Source: Acholeplasmataceae bacterium
GTDB taxonomy: Bacteria; Bacillota_I; Bacilli_A; Acholeplasmatales; Acholeplasmataceae
Assembly (NCBI GenBank): GCA_007692425.1
Contig: RECG01000013.1
Coordinates: 1-64,000 of the forward strand
DNA length: 64,000 bases
Direction: 5' to 3'
In this document: in pieces, positions 19,116 to 28,000 of the stretch
Layout of the letters: the number at the start of each line of letters is the position of its first letter
How positions within the stretch are numbered: the stretch's first letter is position 1
The notes under the pieces: model-generated
The model's database searches: none
The model's input: only the letters and a program-made list of their open reading frames with translations
Told to the model about the DNA's origin: nothing
Position numbers and translations under genes: made by a program

Positions 19116-20207
19116 TCATAAATTGATCGGTAGATGTTCACGCGGCAACCCCGGTGGATCGATCCTTCCCCGGCCGCGTTCGATGATGATTTCGGGCAAG
19201 CCTTGGGGACGGATGGCGAAGCGATAAGCAGCATCGCTGCCCGGATCGGTGATCAGTTCGATTCTAATGTTGCCGGTCTCACGGTCACCGTTGCGTAAAA
19301 TGGCATAATGCACCTGCAACAACGGCTGATCGTTGTCGGCACCCGAGGTGAAACGGTAGGTGCCACGGCCAAGACCGGTTTCAAGATGAAGGAAAATCTC
19401 ACGCGTGTCTTGATCGACCACATGTTTCAAATAGAGCGACTGGATGATGTTCCCTTGCCTGGTAATCGAGATGTTTTCAATCGTGTCGCCGTCTTCTTCT
19501 TGGTGGGTGACATCGATGCGGTTGTCGTCATCGATGATCAAGCCAATGTGCAGGACGTAACGATCCATGACCCATCTGCTTTGTCCTTCGATGGCGAACA
19601 AGCGGTCATTGATCGACAGTTCACCCGAAAGCGTGAACTCATCTGGCATGTCACCGTCAGGCAGACGATTGAACCTGATGTCATATTGTGTTGCCTCATC
19701 GAGCAGGGAGTTGCTGGCAAAACGGATATGATGGGAAAAGTCATGTGTGTCATCGGGTTCGATACGGGTCCTCATCAAGTCGGCCGGCGTGCCAAAAATC
19801 CGCTCTATCAGTTCAAGATAAATCAATAAGTGTTCAATTTCATGTTCGACCAAGCTGTCTGCCTCGTTGTGTTCGAGCCGGTTGTTGATAGACAACGCTT
19901 CGGCAAACGCATGATCAGCCAGTGTCACAGCCGAGAAAGCACTCATGACAATGGCTTCATCAACGTTCTGGAATGTCGGCGAAGTGTCTTGACCAGGATA
20001 AAACAACACCAGAAACAAGGTGATTACGGCAGCCAGGAGTCCAAGTGAAAGGATTGGTTTCATGCGTAAACGCGGTCGTGGCAACATGACCGGAGCGGCA
20101 GGATGAGGTTGTTGCCGGTGGCGGGCAAGAATGTCTTTCGACAAATCCTTGATGACGACATCATCGGCCTTGTTTTGAATCAGTTGGATCAGGTCTTTTC
20201 TTTTCAC
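19116..20207 (-). CDS. Putative membrane anti-sigma factor
   Basis: 363 aa. A short cytosolic N-terminus (about 1-48), one membrane segment (about 49-68, ILSLGLLAAVITLFLVLFY) and a large outside domain of about 295 residues rich in charged beta-strand-like sequence. It overlaps the sigma gene by four bases, the usual sigma/anti-sigma arrangement. The cytosolic part has no HxxxCxxC zinc motif. I do not recognise the outer domain. The role is assigned from position and topology, not from sequence family. Confidence 0.6.
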   Translation of the reverse strand: MKRKDLIQLIQNKADDVVIKDLSKDILARHRQQPHPAAPVMLPRPRLRMKPILSLGLLAAVITLFLVLFYPGQDTSPTFQNVDEAIVMSAFSAVTLADHAFAEALSINNRLEHNEADSLVEHEIEHLLIYLELIERIFGTPADLMRTRIEPDDTHDFSHHIRFASNSLLDEATQYDIRFNRLPDGDMPDEFTLSGELSINDRLFAIEGQSRWVMDRYVLHIGLIIDDDNRIDVTHQEEDGDTIENISITRQGNIIQSLYLKHVVDQDTREIFLHLETGLGRGTYRFTSGADNDQPLLQVHYAILRNGDRETGNIRIELITDPGSDAAYRFAIRPQGLPEIIIERGRGRIDPPGLPREHLPINL

Positions 20208-20722
20208 AGGTACTCACCTACCTTTCCTTTCAAGGTCTTGATGGCCTTGTTGTATTTCCATAAGACGGTGCCCAGGGGCTTGTCGACAATGACGGCGATC
20301 TCTCTGAACTTGAGTTCGTTGATGACATGCAAGATGACGATTTCTTTGGCGTCGTCATCAAGCAGGTCAAGGATTTTGAAAACTTCTTGATCATCAGGTT
20401 CCGGTTCAGGTCTCAGGTCAGGCATCTGATCCATCAAATCGTCGCCGTAGACCTCGCGTTTGCGTCGGTTATACATGTCAAGCGCCAGATTTCTGGCAAT
20501 CATTGACAAGTAAGCGACGACATTGCCGTTTTCATCCACCTTGTCGATGTTTGACAAAAATTTCATATAGGTTTCCTGCATGATATCTTCTATCAGGTTT
20601 TCATCGCGGATGATGCCGGCAACGGCATAAAAGACCGCCTTTTTGGTCGCGTCATAAAAGATGTCGAATTGGCGTTGGTCTTGCACCTTCAGTTGTTTGA
20701 CAATCTCCTTGATCTGATGCAT
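20204..20722 (-). CDS. ECF-type RNA polymerase sigma factor
   Basis: 172 aa. Region 2 (about 20-90: DENLIEDIMQETYMKFLSNI, AYLSMIARNLALDMYNRRKRE) binds polymerase core and the -10. Region 4 (about 115-170: LDDDAKEIVILHVINELKFREIAVIVDKPLGTVLWKYNKAIKTLKG) is the -35-binding helix-turn-helix. A TATAAT box lies about 20 bases before the start. The gene heads a module with a membrane anti-sigma candidate and an RsgI-like lipoprotein. Confidence 0.9.
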   Translation of the reverse strand: MHQIKEIVKQLKVQDQRQFDIFYDATKKAVFYAVAGIIRDENLIEDIMQETYMKFLSNIDKVDENGNVVAYLSMIARNLALDMYNRRKREVYGDDLMDQMPDLRPEPEPDDQEVFKILDLLDDDAKEIVILHVINELKFREIAVIVDKPLGTVLWKYNKAIKTLKGKVGEYL

Positions 20723-20814
20723 AAGTTCCCCGTTTCATCCATTATACGGATGGGATGTCGGTTTTATTGGTGTTTTACCGAATGATTCGTTTAATCATGA
20801 CATTGACTGGTAAT

Positions 20815-20846
20815 AAAACATGCCCGCACATAGGCACGCGGGCATG
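20815..20846 (-). terminator. Terminator of leuS
   Basis: CATGCCCGC..GCGGGCATG then TTTTATT on the minus strand, 12 bases past the leuS stop. Confidence 0.8.
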
Positions 20847-20857
20847 GGAAACAATCT

Positions 20858-23269
20858 TTAAGAGATGACAATGTTGACCAGCTTGTCGGGAATGACAATG
20901 ACTTTTCGGACGGTCAACCCCGCAGTGTGTTTTTTTACATTGTCGTGGTCAAGCGCCATCTTCTTGATGCTTTCCTGGTCAAGACCGCGGCTGATGGTCA
21001 ACCGGGCTCTTAACTTCCCGTTGACCTGGATGACAAGTTCAACATCATCTTCCAAGGTATGCTGCTCGTCATAAGCGGGCCATTCGGCATAAATGAGTTC
21101 CTCATGTTGCTTGAGGATGGTCTGGTTGATTTCTTCTGTGAGATGCGGACAGATCGGATTCAGCAGTTTGAGAAACCCGCGGGCTTGCTCTTTACCAATG
21201 GTCTGTTGTTTGTAGACTTCGTTGACAAAAATCATCATTTGGCTGATGGCGGTATTGAATGCCAGTTTGTCATAGTCTTCGGTGACTTTCTTGACCGTCT
21301 TGTGATAGACTGTCCGCAACCCTGCGACTTCCTGGTTTTCGACAGGGAACTCAAACATGCGCCAGACACGGTCAAGAAAACGTTTGGCGCCATTCAGACT
21401 ATCGGTCGACCAAGGCTTGTCGACCTCGAGCGGTCCCATGAACATTTCAAACAACCTGAGCGCATCGGCACCATGGGTCTCGAAGACATCATCAGGATTG
21501 ACGACATTGCCGCGTGATTTGCTCATGCGGGTGTTGTCGCTGCCGAGGATCATGCCCTGGTTGAACAAGCGGGTGAACGGTTCGGTGACGGACACAAGTC
21601 CGAGATCGTGAAGGAACTTGGTCCAGAAGCGGGCGTAAAGCAAATGGCCGACGGCATGTTCGGTACCACCGATATAGAGATCGACAGGCAACCATCGGTC
21701 CAGGCGTTTCTTGGCTTCCGGACTATCGAGCGGAATCATGCCCAGATGGCTTTTCAAGATATAACCAATGAAATACCAGGAACTGCCTGCCAGTTGCGGC
21801 ATGGTGTTGGTGTCGCGACGCCCTTTGAATCCTTTGTAATCGACATGAAGCCATTCATGGGCATTGGCCAAGGGACTTTCGCCCGTCCCGCTGGGACGGA
21901 TGTTTTTCAAGATGGGCAGTTCAAGCGGAAGGTCGTCATCATCCAGCAGGTGGATGTTGTCATCCTCATCGAAGATGACCGGAAATGGCTCACCCCAGTA
22001 ACGTTGTCTGGAAAAGACCCAGTCGCGTAACTTGTACGTACTATGGGCATAACCTTGTTTGGTTTGCACGAGATGGGCGATGATTCTGGCGATGGCTTCT
22101 TCGTTGTTCATGCCATCGATGATGCCGCTGTTATAATGGGTGCCATCACCGACAAACGCACCTTCGGCGTCACCTTTGATGACTTCGATGATGTCCAAGC
22201 CATGCCATTGGGCGAATTCGAAATCACGCTCGTCATGGGCGGGCACCGCCATGACGGCACCGGTGCCATAATGGGGGAGCACATAATCGGCGATCCAGAT
22301 TGGAACACGTTTGTCATTCAAAGGATTGATGGCATAGGCCCCGGTAAAGACACCTGTCTTGCTTTTATCCATCGCCCGGTCCATGTCGGTTTTTTGCTTG
22401 GTGGCTTCAATGTAGGCTTTGACCTGGTCAAGTTCATCTTCAGAGGTGATGTGAAGCACGAGCGGATGTTCAGGTGCCAGCACGCAATAAGTCGCGCCAT
22501 AAATTGTGTCCGGACGGGTGGTGAAAACGTCGAATGATTCGGCCGACTGGGCGACCTTGAAGGTCATCATCGCGCCGTCGCTCTTACCAATCCAGTTACG
22601 TTGCATGTCTTTCAGATGCTCGGGCCAGTCTAGGAGATCAAGGTCTTCCAAGAGCCGGTCGGCATAAGCTGTGATTCTGAGCACCCATTGACGCATGGCT
22701 TTTTTGATGACCGGATACTGGCCTCTTTCCGAGACCATACGTCCGTCAACCATCTCGATCTCATCATTGGCCAGAACGGTTCCCAGGCCTTCACACCAGT
22801 TGACTTCGACGTCTTTCAAGACGGCCAGATCGTGTTCATACATTTTTTTGAAAATCCATTGGGTCCATTTGAAATAGGCGGGATCGGCGGTCGCGAACTC
22901 GCGGTCCCAGTCAATGCCTTTGCCGGATTCGATGATTTGTCGTTTGAAATTCTTGATGTTTTCATAGGTGAACGTGCGGGGATCCTTACCGGTGGAAAGC
23001 GCGTATTGTTCAGCGGGCAGGCCAAAAGCATCCCATCCCATCGGATGAAGAACGTTATAGCCTTGCATGCGTTTGTAACGGTTGATGATGTCGGTGGCGG
23101 TGTAACCTTCGATATGACCGACATGCAAGCCTTGGGCGCTCGGATAAGGAAACATGTCAAGGACATAATATTTGTCTTTGATTTTGTCTTCTTGTGTCTT
23201 GAACAGTTTTTCCTCAAACCAATGCGTTTGCCATTTTTTCTCAATCCGCTTGTAATCGTAATGTTTCAT
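20858..23269 (-). CDS. leuS: Leucyl-tRNA synthetase
   Basis: 803 aa class I synthetase. HIGH-type motif [17 protein letters not shown] (about 39-55), a CP1 editing domain (about 220-400, with [12 protein letters not shown]), the KMSKS motif (MSKSRGN, about 555-570) and an anticodon-binding tail. The ATG at 23269 is chosen for GAGGGATCATC; the frame extends 19 codons into the promoter. It has its own promoter and no T-box, unlike pheST. Confidence 0.97.
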   Translation of the reverse strand: MKHYDYKRIEKKWQTHWFEEKLFKTQEDKIKDKYYVLDMFPYPSAQGLHVGHIEGYTATDIINRYKRMQGYNVLHPMGWDAFGLPAEQYALSTGKDPRTFTYENIKNFKRQIIESGKGIDWDREFATADPAYFKWTQWIFKKMYEHDLAVLKDVEVNWCEGLGTVLANDEIEMVDGRMVSERGQYPVIKKAMRQWVLRITAYADRLLEDLDLLDWPEHLKDMQRNWIGKSDGAMMTFKVAQSAESFDVFTTRPDTIYGATYCVLAPEHPLVLHITSEDELDQVKAYIEATKQKTDMDRAMDKSKTGVFTGAYAINPLNDKRVPIWIADYVLPHYGTGAVMAVPAHDERDFEFAQWHGLDIIEVIKGDAEGAFVGDGTHYNSGIIDGMNNEEAIARIIAHLVQTKQGYAHSTYKLRDWVFSRQRYWGEPFPVIFDEDDNIHLLDDDDLPLELPILKNIRPSGTGESPLANAHEWLHVDYKGFKGRRDTNTMPQLAGSSWYFIGYILKSHLGMIPLDSPEAKKRLDRWLPVDLYIGGTEHAVGHLLYARFWTKFLHDLGLVSVTEPFTRLFNQGMILGSDNTRMSKSRGNVVNPDDVFETHGADALRLFEMFMGPLEVDKPWSTDSLNGAKRFLDRVWRMFEFPVENQEVAGLRTVYHKTVKKVTEDYDKLAFNTAISQMMIFVNEVYKQQTIGKEQARGFLKLLNPICPHLTEEINQTILKQHEELIYAEWPAYDEQHTLEDDVELVIQVNGKLRARLTISRGLDQESIKKMALDHDNVKKHTAGLTVRKVIVIPDKLVNIVIS

Positions 23270-23297
23270 GATGATCCCTCGTTTCGATATCTCCTTT

Positions 23298-23326
23298 ATT
23301 ATAGAGCAAAAAACCGCATTTTTCAA
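23298..23326 (-). promoter_or_regulatory. Promoter of leuS
   Basis: TTGAAA (23321-23326) and TATAAT (23298-23303) on the minus strand with spacing 17, directly after the acpP terminator. Confidence 0.75.
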
Positions 23327-23328
23327 AT

Positions 23329-23355
23329 AAAAAAGGGGTTTTTGAACCCCTTTTG
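23329..23355 (-). terminator. Terminator of acpP
   Basis: AAAAGGGGTTC AAA AACCCCTTTTTT on the minus strand, five bases after the acpP stop. Confidence 0.85.
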
Positions 23356-23359
23356 GCGA

Positions 23360-23587
23360 TTATTGCAGCGCTTCGATGTACTTGACCAGATCCCCGACGG
23401 TCTTGATGCCTTGTGCTTCTTCGTCGCTGACCTGGATACTGAAGGCATCTTCAATGTTCATGATCAGTTCAACCGCATCAATGGAATCGGCGCCGAGGTC
23501 TTCGGCAAGACGGGCTTCCATGGTGACTTTTTCTTCCGGGACATTCAGTTCTTCGACAATCATTGCTTTGACACGTTCAAATACCAT
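23360..23587 (-). CDS. acpP: Acyl carrier protein
   Basis: 75 aa, very acidic. The phosphopantetheine attachment serine lies in EDLGADSIDAVELIM (about residue 36). It carries acyl chains in fatty acid and phospholipid synthesis. AAGGAGGAG precedes the ATG. It is monocistronic with a near-perfect promoter; no fab gene is adjacent. Confidence 0.95.
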   Translation of the reverse strand: MVFERVKAMIVEELNVPEEKVTMEARLAEDLGADSIDAVELIMNIEDAFSIQVSDEEAQGIKTVGDLVKYIEALQ

Positions 23588-23616
23588 GTTCTTCTCCTCC
23601 TTGATTTAACGAAAGT

Positions 23617-23645
23617 AGTATAAGTGATTTTTTGTGATTTGTCAA
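23617..23645 (-). promoter_or_regulatory. Promoter of acpP, overlapping the GH5 stop codon
   Basis: TTGACA (23640-23645) and TATACT (23617-23622), spacing 17, on the minus strand. The TGA of the GH5 gene lies inside the -35 box. Confidence 0.85.
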
Positions 23646-24685
23646 TTGTTTACGCCATTTTTTTGAACTTCAAAGTGTTTCTGTGTATCAGCGGGCATGA
23701 TGCCTGCTTCGACCAGCCTTCGGAAATCCCATCGGACATGCGAATCACGCGCGATTTTATAACTCCAGAAATAATGACCATGCGCATGTTGATAGGCATA
23801 CAGCTGCAAAGCCATGAGAAGCCTGTCATGCAAGGCCTCGTCAAAAGGCACTTCTTTTTGCATCGTGTCATAACGGATGCCAAGCGACCATTCACCGATG
23901 ATCAAGGGGACGATTGACGCCAGTTCCCTGATCAGGGGTAGACGCTTTTTCAAGACGACATTGATATGATCTTGAAAACTTCCCTTTATCAAACCTTCAT
24001 CAAAGCAATGGTAAGGGTGAATGTCGAACATGACATTGTGCAACTGGTTTTGGGTGAAGAATGGTTTCCAGATCGGTAGATCCGCCCGAAACGCATCATG
24101 AAACACCACGGTGATATCGGTGTGTCTCCTGATGGCCTGGTAAGCCTTGAAATAGAAATCGATGATGATGGCATCATCAATCGACCGGTGTGGCTCGTTC
24201 AACACCTGGATGCCGGACAAGGCGGGTTCATCTTTGAAAGTCTTGGCGATGAAAGCCAGGCGTTCGATGGTCAGATTGATGTTGGCTTGGTCAAGATGCC
24301 AGGTCATGACGCCTTCGATGCCGCCGTTGTCAAACCCGTTTTGACAACCTGGCGCGGTATGCAGGTCTAACAAGACCTTGATGCCGGTTTCATGGGCAAG
24401 TTTCATGGCTTGTTTGATGAACGGTAGTGGATTGATGTAAGGGGCATCATCACAAAGCCACCAAGGGATCGGCAAGCGGACATGATGGATGCCGATGGAA
24501 GCCAAATATTGAAAATCGGCTTTCGTGATGAAGGTTTCCCAATGGTTTTTCAATGCTTTGGCAGGATCGGAATGGAGGGTGACAAAACCGGTCTCGTCGC
24601 GGGTATCAAGCCCTTTGAACAGATCAGGGGTCATCCATGATTCCAAGACGAACCAGCCCCCGAGATTGACGCCTTTTATGGTCAT
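23642..24685 (-). CDS. Glycoside hydrolase family 5 enzyme (exo-beta-glucanase-like)
   Basis: 347 aa, catalytic domain only, no signal peptide, so cytosolic. KGVNLGGWFVLESWM near the start resembles fungal-type exo-1,3-beta-glucanases. The acid/base Glu is in QVLNEPH (about 166) and the nucleophile Glu in IIGEWSLG (about 261); DIHPYH fits the conserved His-Tyr. GH5 cleaves beta-glycosidic bonds, which is odd at the end of an alpha-glucan operon. It overlaps malQ by four bases. The exact substrate is unknown. Confidence 0.8.
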   Translation of the reverse strand: MTIKGVNLGGWFVLESWMTPDLFKGLDTRDETGFVTLHSDPAKALKNHWETFITKADFQYLASIGIHHVRLPIPWWLCDDAPYINPLPFIKQAMKLAHETGIKVLLDLHTAPGCQNGFDNGGIEGVMTWHLDQANINLTIERLAFIAKTFKDEPALSGIQVLNEPHRSIDDAIIIDFYFKAYQAIRRHTDITVVFHDAFRADLPIWKPFFTQNQLHNVMFDIHPYHCFDEGLIKGSFQDHINVVLKKRLPLIRELASIVPLIIGEWSLGIRYDTMQKEVPFDEALHDRLLMALQLYAYQHAHGHYFWSYKIARDSHVRWDFRRLVEAGIMPADTQKHFEVQKNGVNN

Positions 24686-26187
24686 GGTTTATTTGTCTCC
24701 TTCGTGTTGGTATCACGCCCGTTGGCGCGTCCGTAAAGGGTGGTAAGATGCTTGATCTTGCGACTTGTCGCGGTGTTGAAATCGGATTTCAAGGTCCGCC
24801 ACCGCCAGTTGTCGCCCAAGGTTGAAGGCATGTTCATCCTGGCTTCGTCGCCCAGATTCAAATAATCCTGCATCGGAATGATGGCGGTTTCCGAGACACT
24901 GAGCAAGGTCGCTTTGATCAAACTGACGACCGGATCACTGTCGCCGGCATGATTGATATAATCATAACAATACTTGCGGTCTTTCTGCGACAGATGCTTG
25001 AACCAGCTTTTCGTCGTATGGTTGTCATGCGTCCCGGTATAGACGATGGTATGCTTGTCATAGTGGTGCGGCAAATAATCACTTTCTTCGCGTGAATCAA
25101 AAGCGAACTGCAAGAGTTTCATGCCGGGAAAACCTGTCTCTTTGAGCAACTTTCTGACATCGGGTGTGATGACACCAAGATCTTCAGCGATGATGTTGAC
25201 ATGGCCAAGGCTCTGCTTGATGACTTCGAACACACGGATGCCAGGTCCTGTTTCCCATGTCCCCTCCTTGGCGGTTTTCGCGCGATAGGGAATGGAAAAA
25301 TAGTGTTGGAAACCGATGAAGTGATCAATTCTGATCCAATCATAAAGCATCATCGAAGCACGGACCCTGTCCACCCACCAGGCAAAGTCGTCTTTTGCCA
25401 TGGTATCCCAGTCATAGAGCGGATTGCCCCATAACTGTCCGTCTTTGGAAAAGCTGTCAGGCGGAACGCCTGCCACATGACGAGGCTGTCTTTTCTCATC
25501 AAGATCGAACAAGGTCGGATTGGCCCAGACATCACTTGAGTCATAGGAGACATAGATCGGCATGTCACCGATGATCTCGATATGGTTTTTGTTGGCGTAA
25601 GCTTTCAATGCCAGCCATTGCGTATAAGCCTTATATTGCAGGAAACGGTAAAAACCGATATCTTCAGCGAGTCTTTCATGCGCCTGTTTGAGCGCGGAGG
25701 CCTCACGCATGCGGAGCGCATGCGGCCATGCTTGCCAGGAAGCGCCGTCGTGTTCACCTTTGATGGCCATGAAAAGGGCATAGTCATCCAACCATGTTCG
25801 GTGATCATGGTAGAAGGTCACATATCCGGAATCCTGGTCATCAAAACGCTTGAAGGCATGACGAAGCACGTCGAAACGCTCTTCATAGAGTTTATGATAA
25901 TCGACAGCACGCGGATTGGCGAAGGTTGCTGTAATTTCCTGCTTCTTCAACAGGCCTTCCTTGACCAGGAGATCAAGGTCGATGAAATAGGGATTGTTGG
26001 CAAAGGCCGAAAAAGTCTGATACGGTGAGTCGCCGTATGACGTGGGGCCAAGGGGTAATATTTGCCAGAAACTTTGTTTGTTGCGAATCAAGAAATCAAC
26101 AAAATCATAGGCGGCCTTGCCAAAACTGCCGATGCCATATGGCCCGGGCAGGCTGGAGATATGGAGCAGGATGCCGGCTTTTCTCAT
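24682..26187 (-). CDS. malQ: 4-alpha-glucanotransferase (amylomaltase, GH77)
   Basis: 501 aa, usual for bacterial MalQ. It moves maltodextrin segments between chains in the cytosol and releases glucose. Motifs are KQSFWQILPLGPT near the N-terminus, WIRIDHFIGFQHYFSIP (nucleophile Asp), IIAEDLG (acid/base Glu) and VYTGTHDNHTT (His-Asp). No signal peptide. It is translationally coupled by four-base overlaps to the GH13 alpha-glucosidase upstream and the GH5 gene downstream. Confidence 0.95.
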   Translation of the reverse strand: MRKAGILLHISSLPGPYGIGSFGKAAYDFVDFLIRNKQSFWQILPLGPTSYGDSPYQTFSAFANNPYFIDLDLLVKEGLLKKQEITATFANPRAVDYHKLYEERFDVLRHAFKRFDDQDSGYVTFYHDHRTWLDDYALFMAIKGEHDGASWQAWPHALRMREASALKQAHERLAEDIGFYRFLQYKAYTQWLALKAYANKNHIEIIGDMPIYVSYDSSDVWANPTLFDLDEKRQPRHVAGVPPDSFSKDGQLWGNPLYDWDTMAKDDFAWWVDRVRASMMLYDWIRIDHFIGFQHYFSIPYRAKTAKEGTWETGPGIRVFEVIKQSLGHVNIIAEDLGVITPDVRKLLKETGFPGMKLLQFAFDSREESDYLPHHYDKHTIVYTGTHDNHTTKSWFKHLSQKDRKYCYDYINHAGDSDPVVSLIKATLLSVSETAIIPMQDYLNLGDEARMNMPSTLGDNWRWRTLKSDFNTATSRKIKHLTTLYGRANGRDTNTKETNKP

Positions 26188-27884
26188 GTGTGTGCCTCCG
26201 TTTTGAACACGATGGATTCGTAAGGTCTCAAATACAAGGTCTGGTGCCGGATGTCGACATCAGGATAATTTTGAATGATTACCGCGGTGACACGATCGGC
26301 GGGCAGCCGCCAGATCACGTGCTCGGCTGTGAAATTGTTGACCACCAGGAGCTGGTCATGGTCGTGGTGACGCTTGTAGACATACAAGGACGGGTGCGCA
26401 ACATCGATCATCTCGAACGTGCCATGGATGATGACATCCCGCAGGTCACTTGTCAAACGCAACTGGATCAGTTTCCGATAATGATGCCAGATGGAGTCCT
26501 GGTCTTGCATCTGGTCGGCGATATTGATGAGATCATGATTGGGTGTGACATCGATCCATGGTCTGACGGTTGAAAATCCGGCATGCCTTGTATCGTCCCA
26601 ATGAACCGGTGTCCGGGGATGATCACGTGAAGTCATCACCACTTTTTTGATGATATATGCAAGATCGGCATCAGGGTGTTTGCGCATCAACTCATGATAA
26701 TGGTTGATGCTGGCGATATCGCGAAAATCCTGCAGGTTCTCAAAAGGATGGTTGATCATGCCGATTTCTTCGCCTTGGTAGATGAAAGGCGTGCCCCGCA
26801 TCATGTGAAGCGCGGTTGCAAGCATCTTGCCTGAGGCTTTGAAATGTGCCCGCGAGCCATAGTGGCTCATCAACCGGGGTTGGTCGTGGTTCAACCAGTT
26901 CAAGGGCAGCCAGCCTTGACCCTTGAAGGCTTCCTGCCATTGCGCAAACACTTGTTTCAAACGGATGACATCCGTTTTCAAGTCTTTGGGGTCATCAATC
27001 GACCAAAGGTTGTTGCACCAGTTGTGGTCGAAGTTGAAGACCATGGACAATGCCTTGGCATCGAATGAAGCGTAGCGAAGTCCTTCTTCAATGCTCGCTT
27101 CACCACCGGTTTCACCGATGGTCAGACAGTCGTAAGGTTCAAAAACTTCGTTATGAAGCCAACGCACATGATCATGAACCTTGGGCAGGTTGGAAAACTT
27201 CTTCCAATCAAGCACATAACGGTCATCCGTCAAAGTCGAATCGACAAAGGCGTCTCGTTGCAGGTGCGAGACCGCATCGATGCGGAATCCATCCACACCC
27301 AGGTCAAGCCACCACTTGGCGACATCGGCCATGGCCTGCCTGACCTCTGGGTTCTCCCAGTTCAGGTCCGGCATCTTGTCGGAAAAAATCTTCATGTAAT
27401 AACTGTCTGTCTGCGGGTCATGCCGCCAGCAGCTGCCACCGAAAAAGGAAGCCCAGTTGGTCGGTTCAATCTTTTTTCCGTGCTTGATGCGTCCTTCGTG
27501 CCAAATATAGAAATCACGATAAGGATTGTCTTTCGACTTACGGGATTCGATGAACCAGGGGTGCTCGTCCGATGTATGGTTGAGGACAAGATCGAGAATG
27601 ACGCGGATGCCGAGTTGATGTGCTTCCCTGATGATGGCTTTGATATGCTCTATATCACCGAAGATATCAGCAACCTTGAAAAAGTCGCGCACATCATAAC
27701 CGTTGTCATCCATCGGCGAATCATAAAATGGGCAGATCCAGATGAGATTGACACCTAGTTCATGAAGATAACCCAGTTTCGACAAAATGCCCGGCAAATC
27801 ACCGATACCGTCATGGTTGGCATCAAAAAAGCTTTTCGGATAAATTTGATAGCCAACGCTTTCCATCCACCATTTTTTCATCAT
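26184..27884 (-). CDS. GH13 alpha-glucosidase (oligo-1,6-glucosidase type)
   Basis: 566 aa from the ATG at 27884 (AAGGAGCGTCGTC upstream; ATG-ATG, so 27881 is possible). It starts MMKKWWMESVGYQIYPKSFFDANHDGIGDL, typical of GH13 subfamily 31 enzymes. The nucleophile is in DGFRIDAVSH, the acid/base in TIGETGG, and the transition-state pair in NHDQPR. It is cytosolic and probably splits glucose from maltose or isomaltose-type oligosaccharides; specificity cannot be read with certainty. It is first gene of an operon with malQ and GH5, divergent from the neopullulanase gene. Confidence 0.88.
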   Translation of the reverse strand: MMKKWWMESVGYQIYPKSFFDANHDGIGDLPGILSKLGYLHELGVNLIWICPFYDSPMDDNGYDVRDFFKVADIFGDIEHIKAIIREAHQLGIRVILDLVLNHTSDEHPWFIESRKSKDNPYRDFYIWHEGRIKHGKKIEPTNWASFFGGSCWRHDPQTDSYYMKIFSDKMPDLNWENPEVRQAMADVAKWWLDLGVDGFRIDAVSHLQRDAFVDSTLTDDRYVLDWKKFSNLPKVHDHVRWLHNEVFEPYDCLTIGETGGEASIEEGLRYASFDAKALSMVFNFDHNWCNNLWSIDDPKDLKTDVIRLKQVFAQWQEAFKGQGWLPLNWLNHDQPRLMSHYGSRAHFKASGKMLATALHMMRGTPFIYQGEEIGMINHPFENLQDFRDIASINHYHELMRKHPDADLAYIIKKVVMTSRDHPRTPVHWDDTRHAGFSTVRPWIDVTPNHDLINIADQMQDQDSIWHHYRKLIQLRLTSDLRDVIIHGTFEMIDVAHPSLYVYKRHHDHDQLLVVNNFTAEHVIWRLPADRVTAVIIQNYPDVDIRHQTLYLRPYESIVFKTEAHT

Positions 27885-27909
27885 GACGACGCTCCTTGCA
27901 TCACTCATC

Positions 27910-27938
27910 ATTGTATCATATCGATGATATGATGGAAA
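27910..27938 (-). promoter_or_regulatory. Promoter of the alpha-glucosidase operon with an inverted repeat as spacer
   Basis: -35 TTTCCA (27933-27938) and extended -10 TG-A-TACAAT (27910-27915 for the hexamer), spacing 17, minus strand. The whole spacer (27916-27932) is the inverted repeat TCATATC-N3-GATATGA, a likely operator. Confidence 0.65.
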
Positions 27939-27941
27939 TGA

Positions 27942-27955
27942 TGTTAGCGGTTTCA
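27942..27955. promoter_or_regulatory. LacI-type (cre/MalR-like) operator candidate between the divergent glucosidase genes
   Basis: TGTTAGCGGTTTCA matches the cre consensus TGWAANCGNTNWCA at all but one position. It sits just upstream of the -35 for the alpha-glucosidase operon and 25 bases upstream of the -10 for the neopullulanase-lacI operon, so one site could control both. The lacI gene two genes downstream is a natural partner; CcpA is the alternative. Confidence 0.6.
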
Positions 27956-27976
27956 TATTTTGCAAAATCAGTCGTG

Positions 27977-27985
27977 TGATATAAT
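27977..27985 (+). promoter_or_regulatory. Extended -10 promoter of the neopullulanase-lacI operon
   Basis: TG-A-TATAAT at 27977-27985. The transcript start would fall near 27992, leaving an untranslated leader of only about nine bases. Confidence 0.6.
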
Positions 27986-28000
27986 GTCTATGGTGATGAC

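Noticed and set aside
23270-23359. Possible T-box before leuS
   Set aside because: The gap holds only the acpP terminator and a plain promoter; no GGTGGTACCGCG-like motif.
22688-23623. 311-codon plus-strand frame
   Set aside because: It covers leuS and acpP in antisense, both certain genes, and has no recognisable domain.
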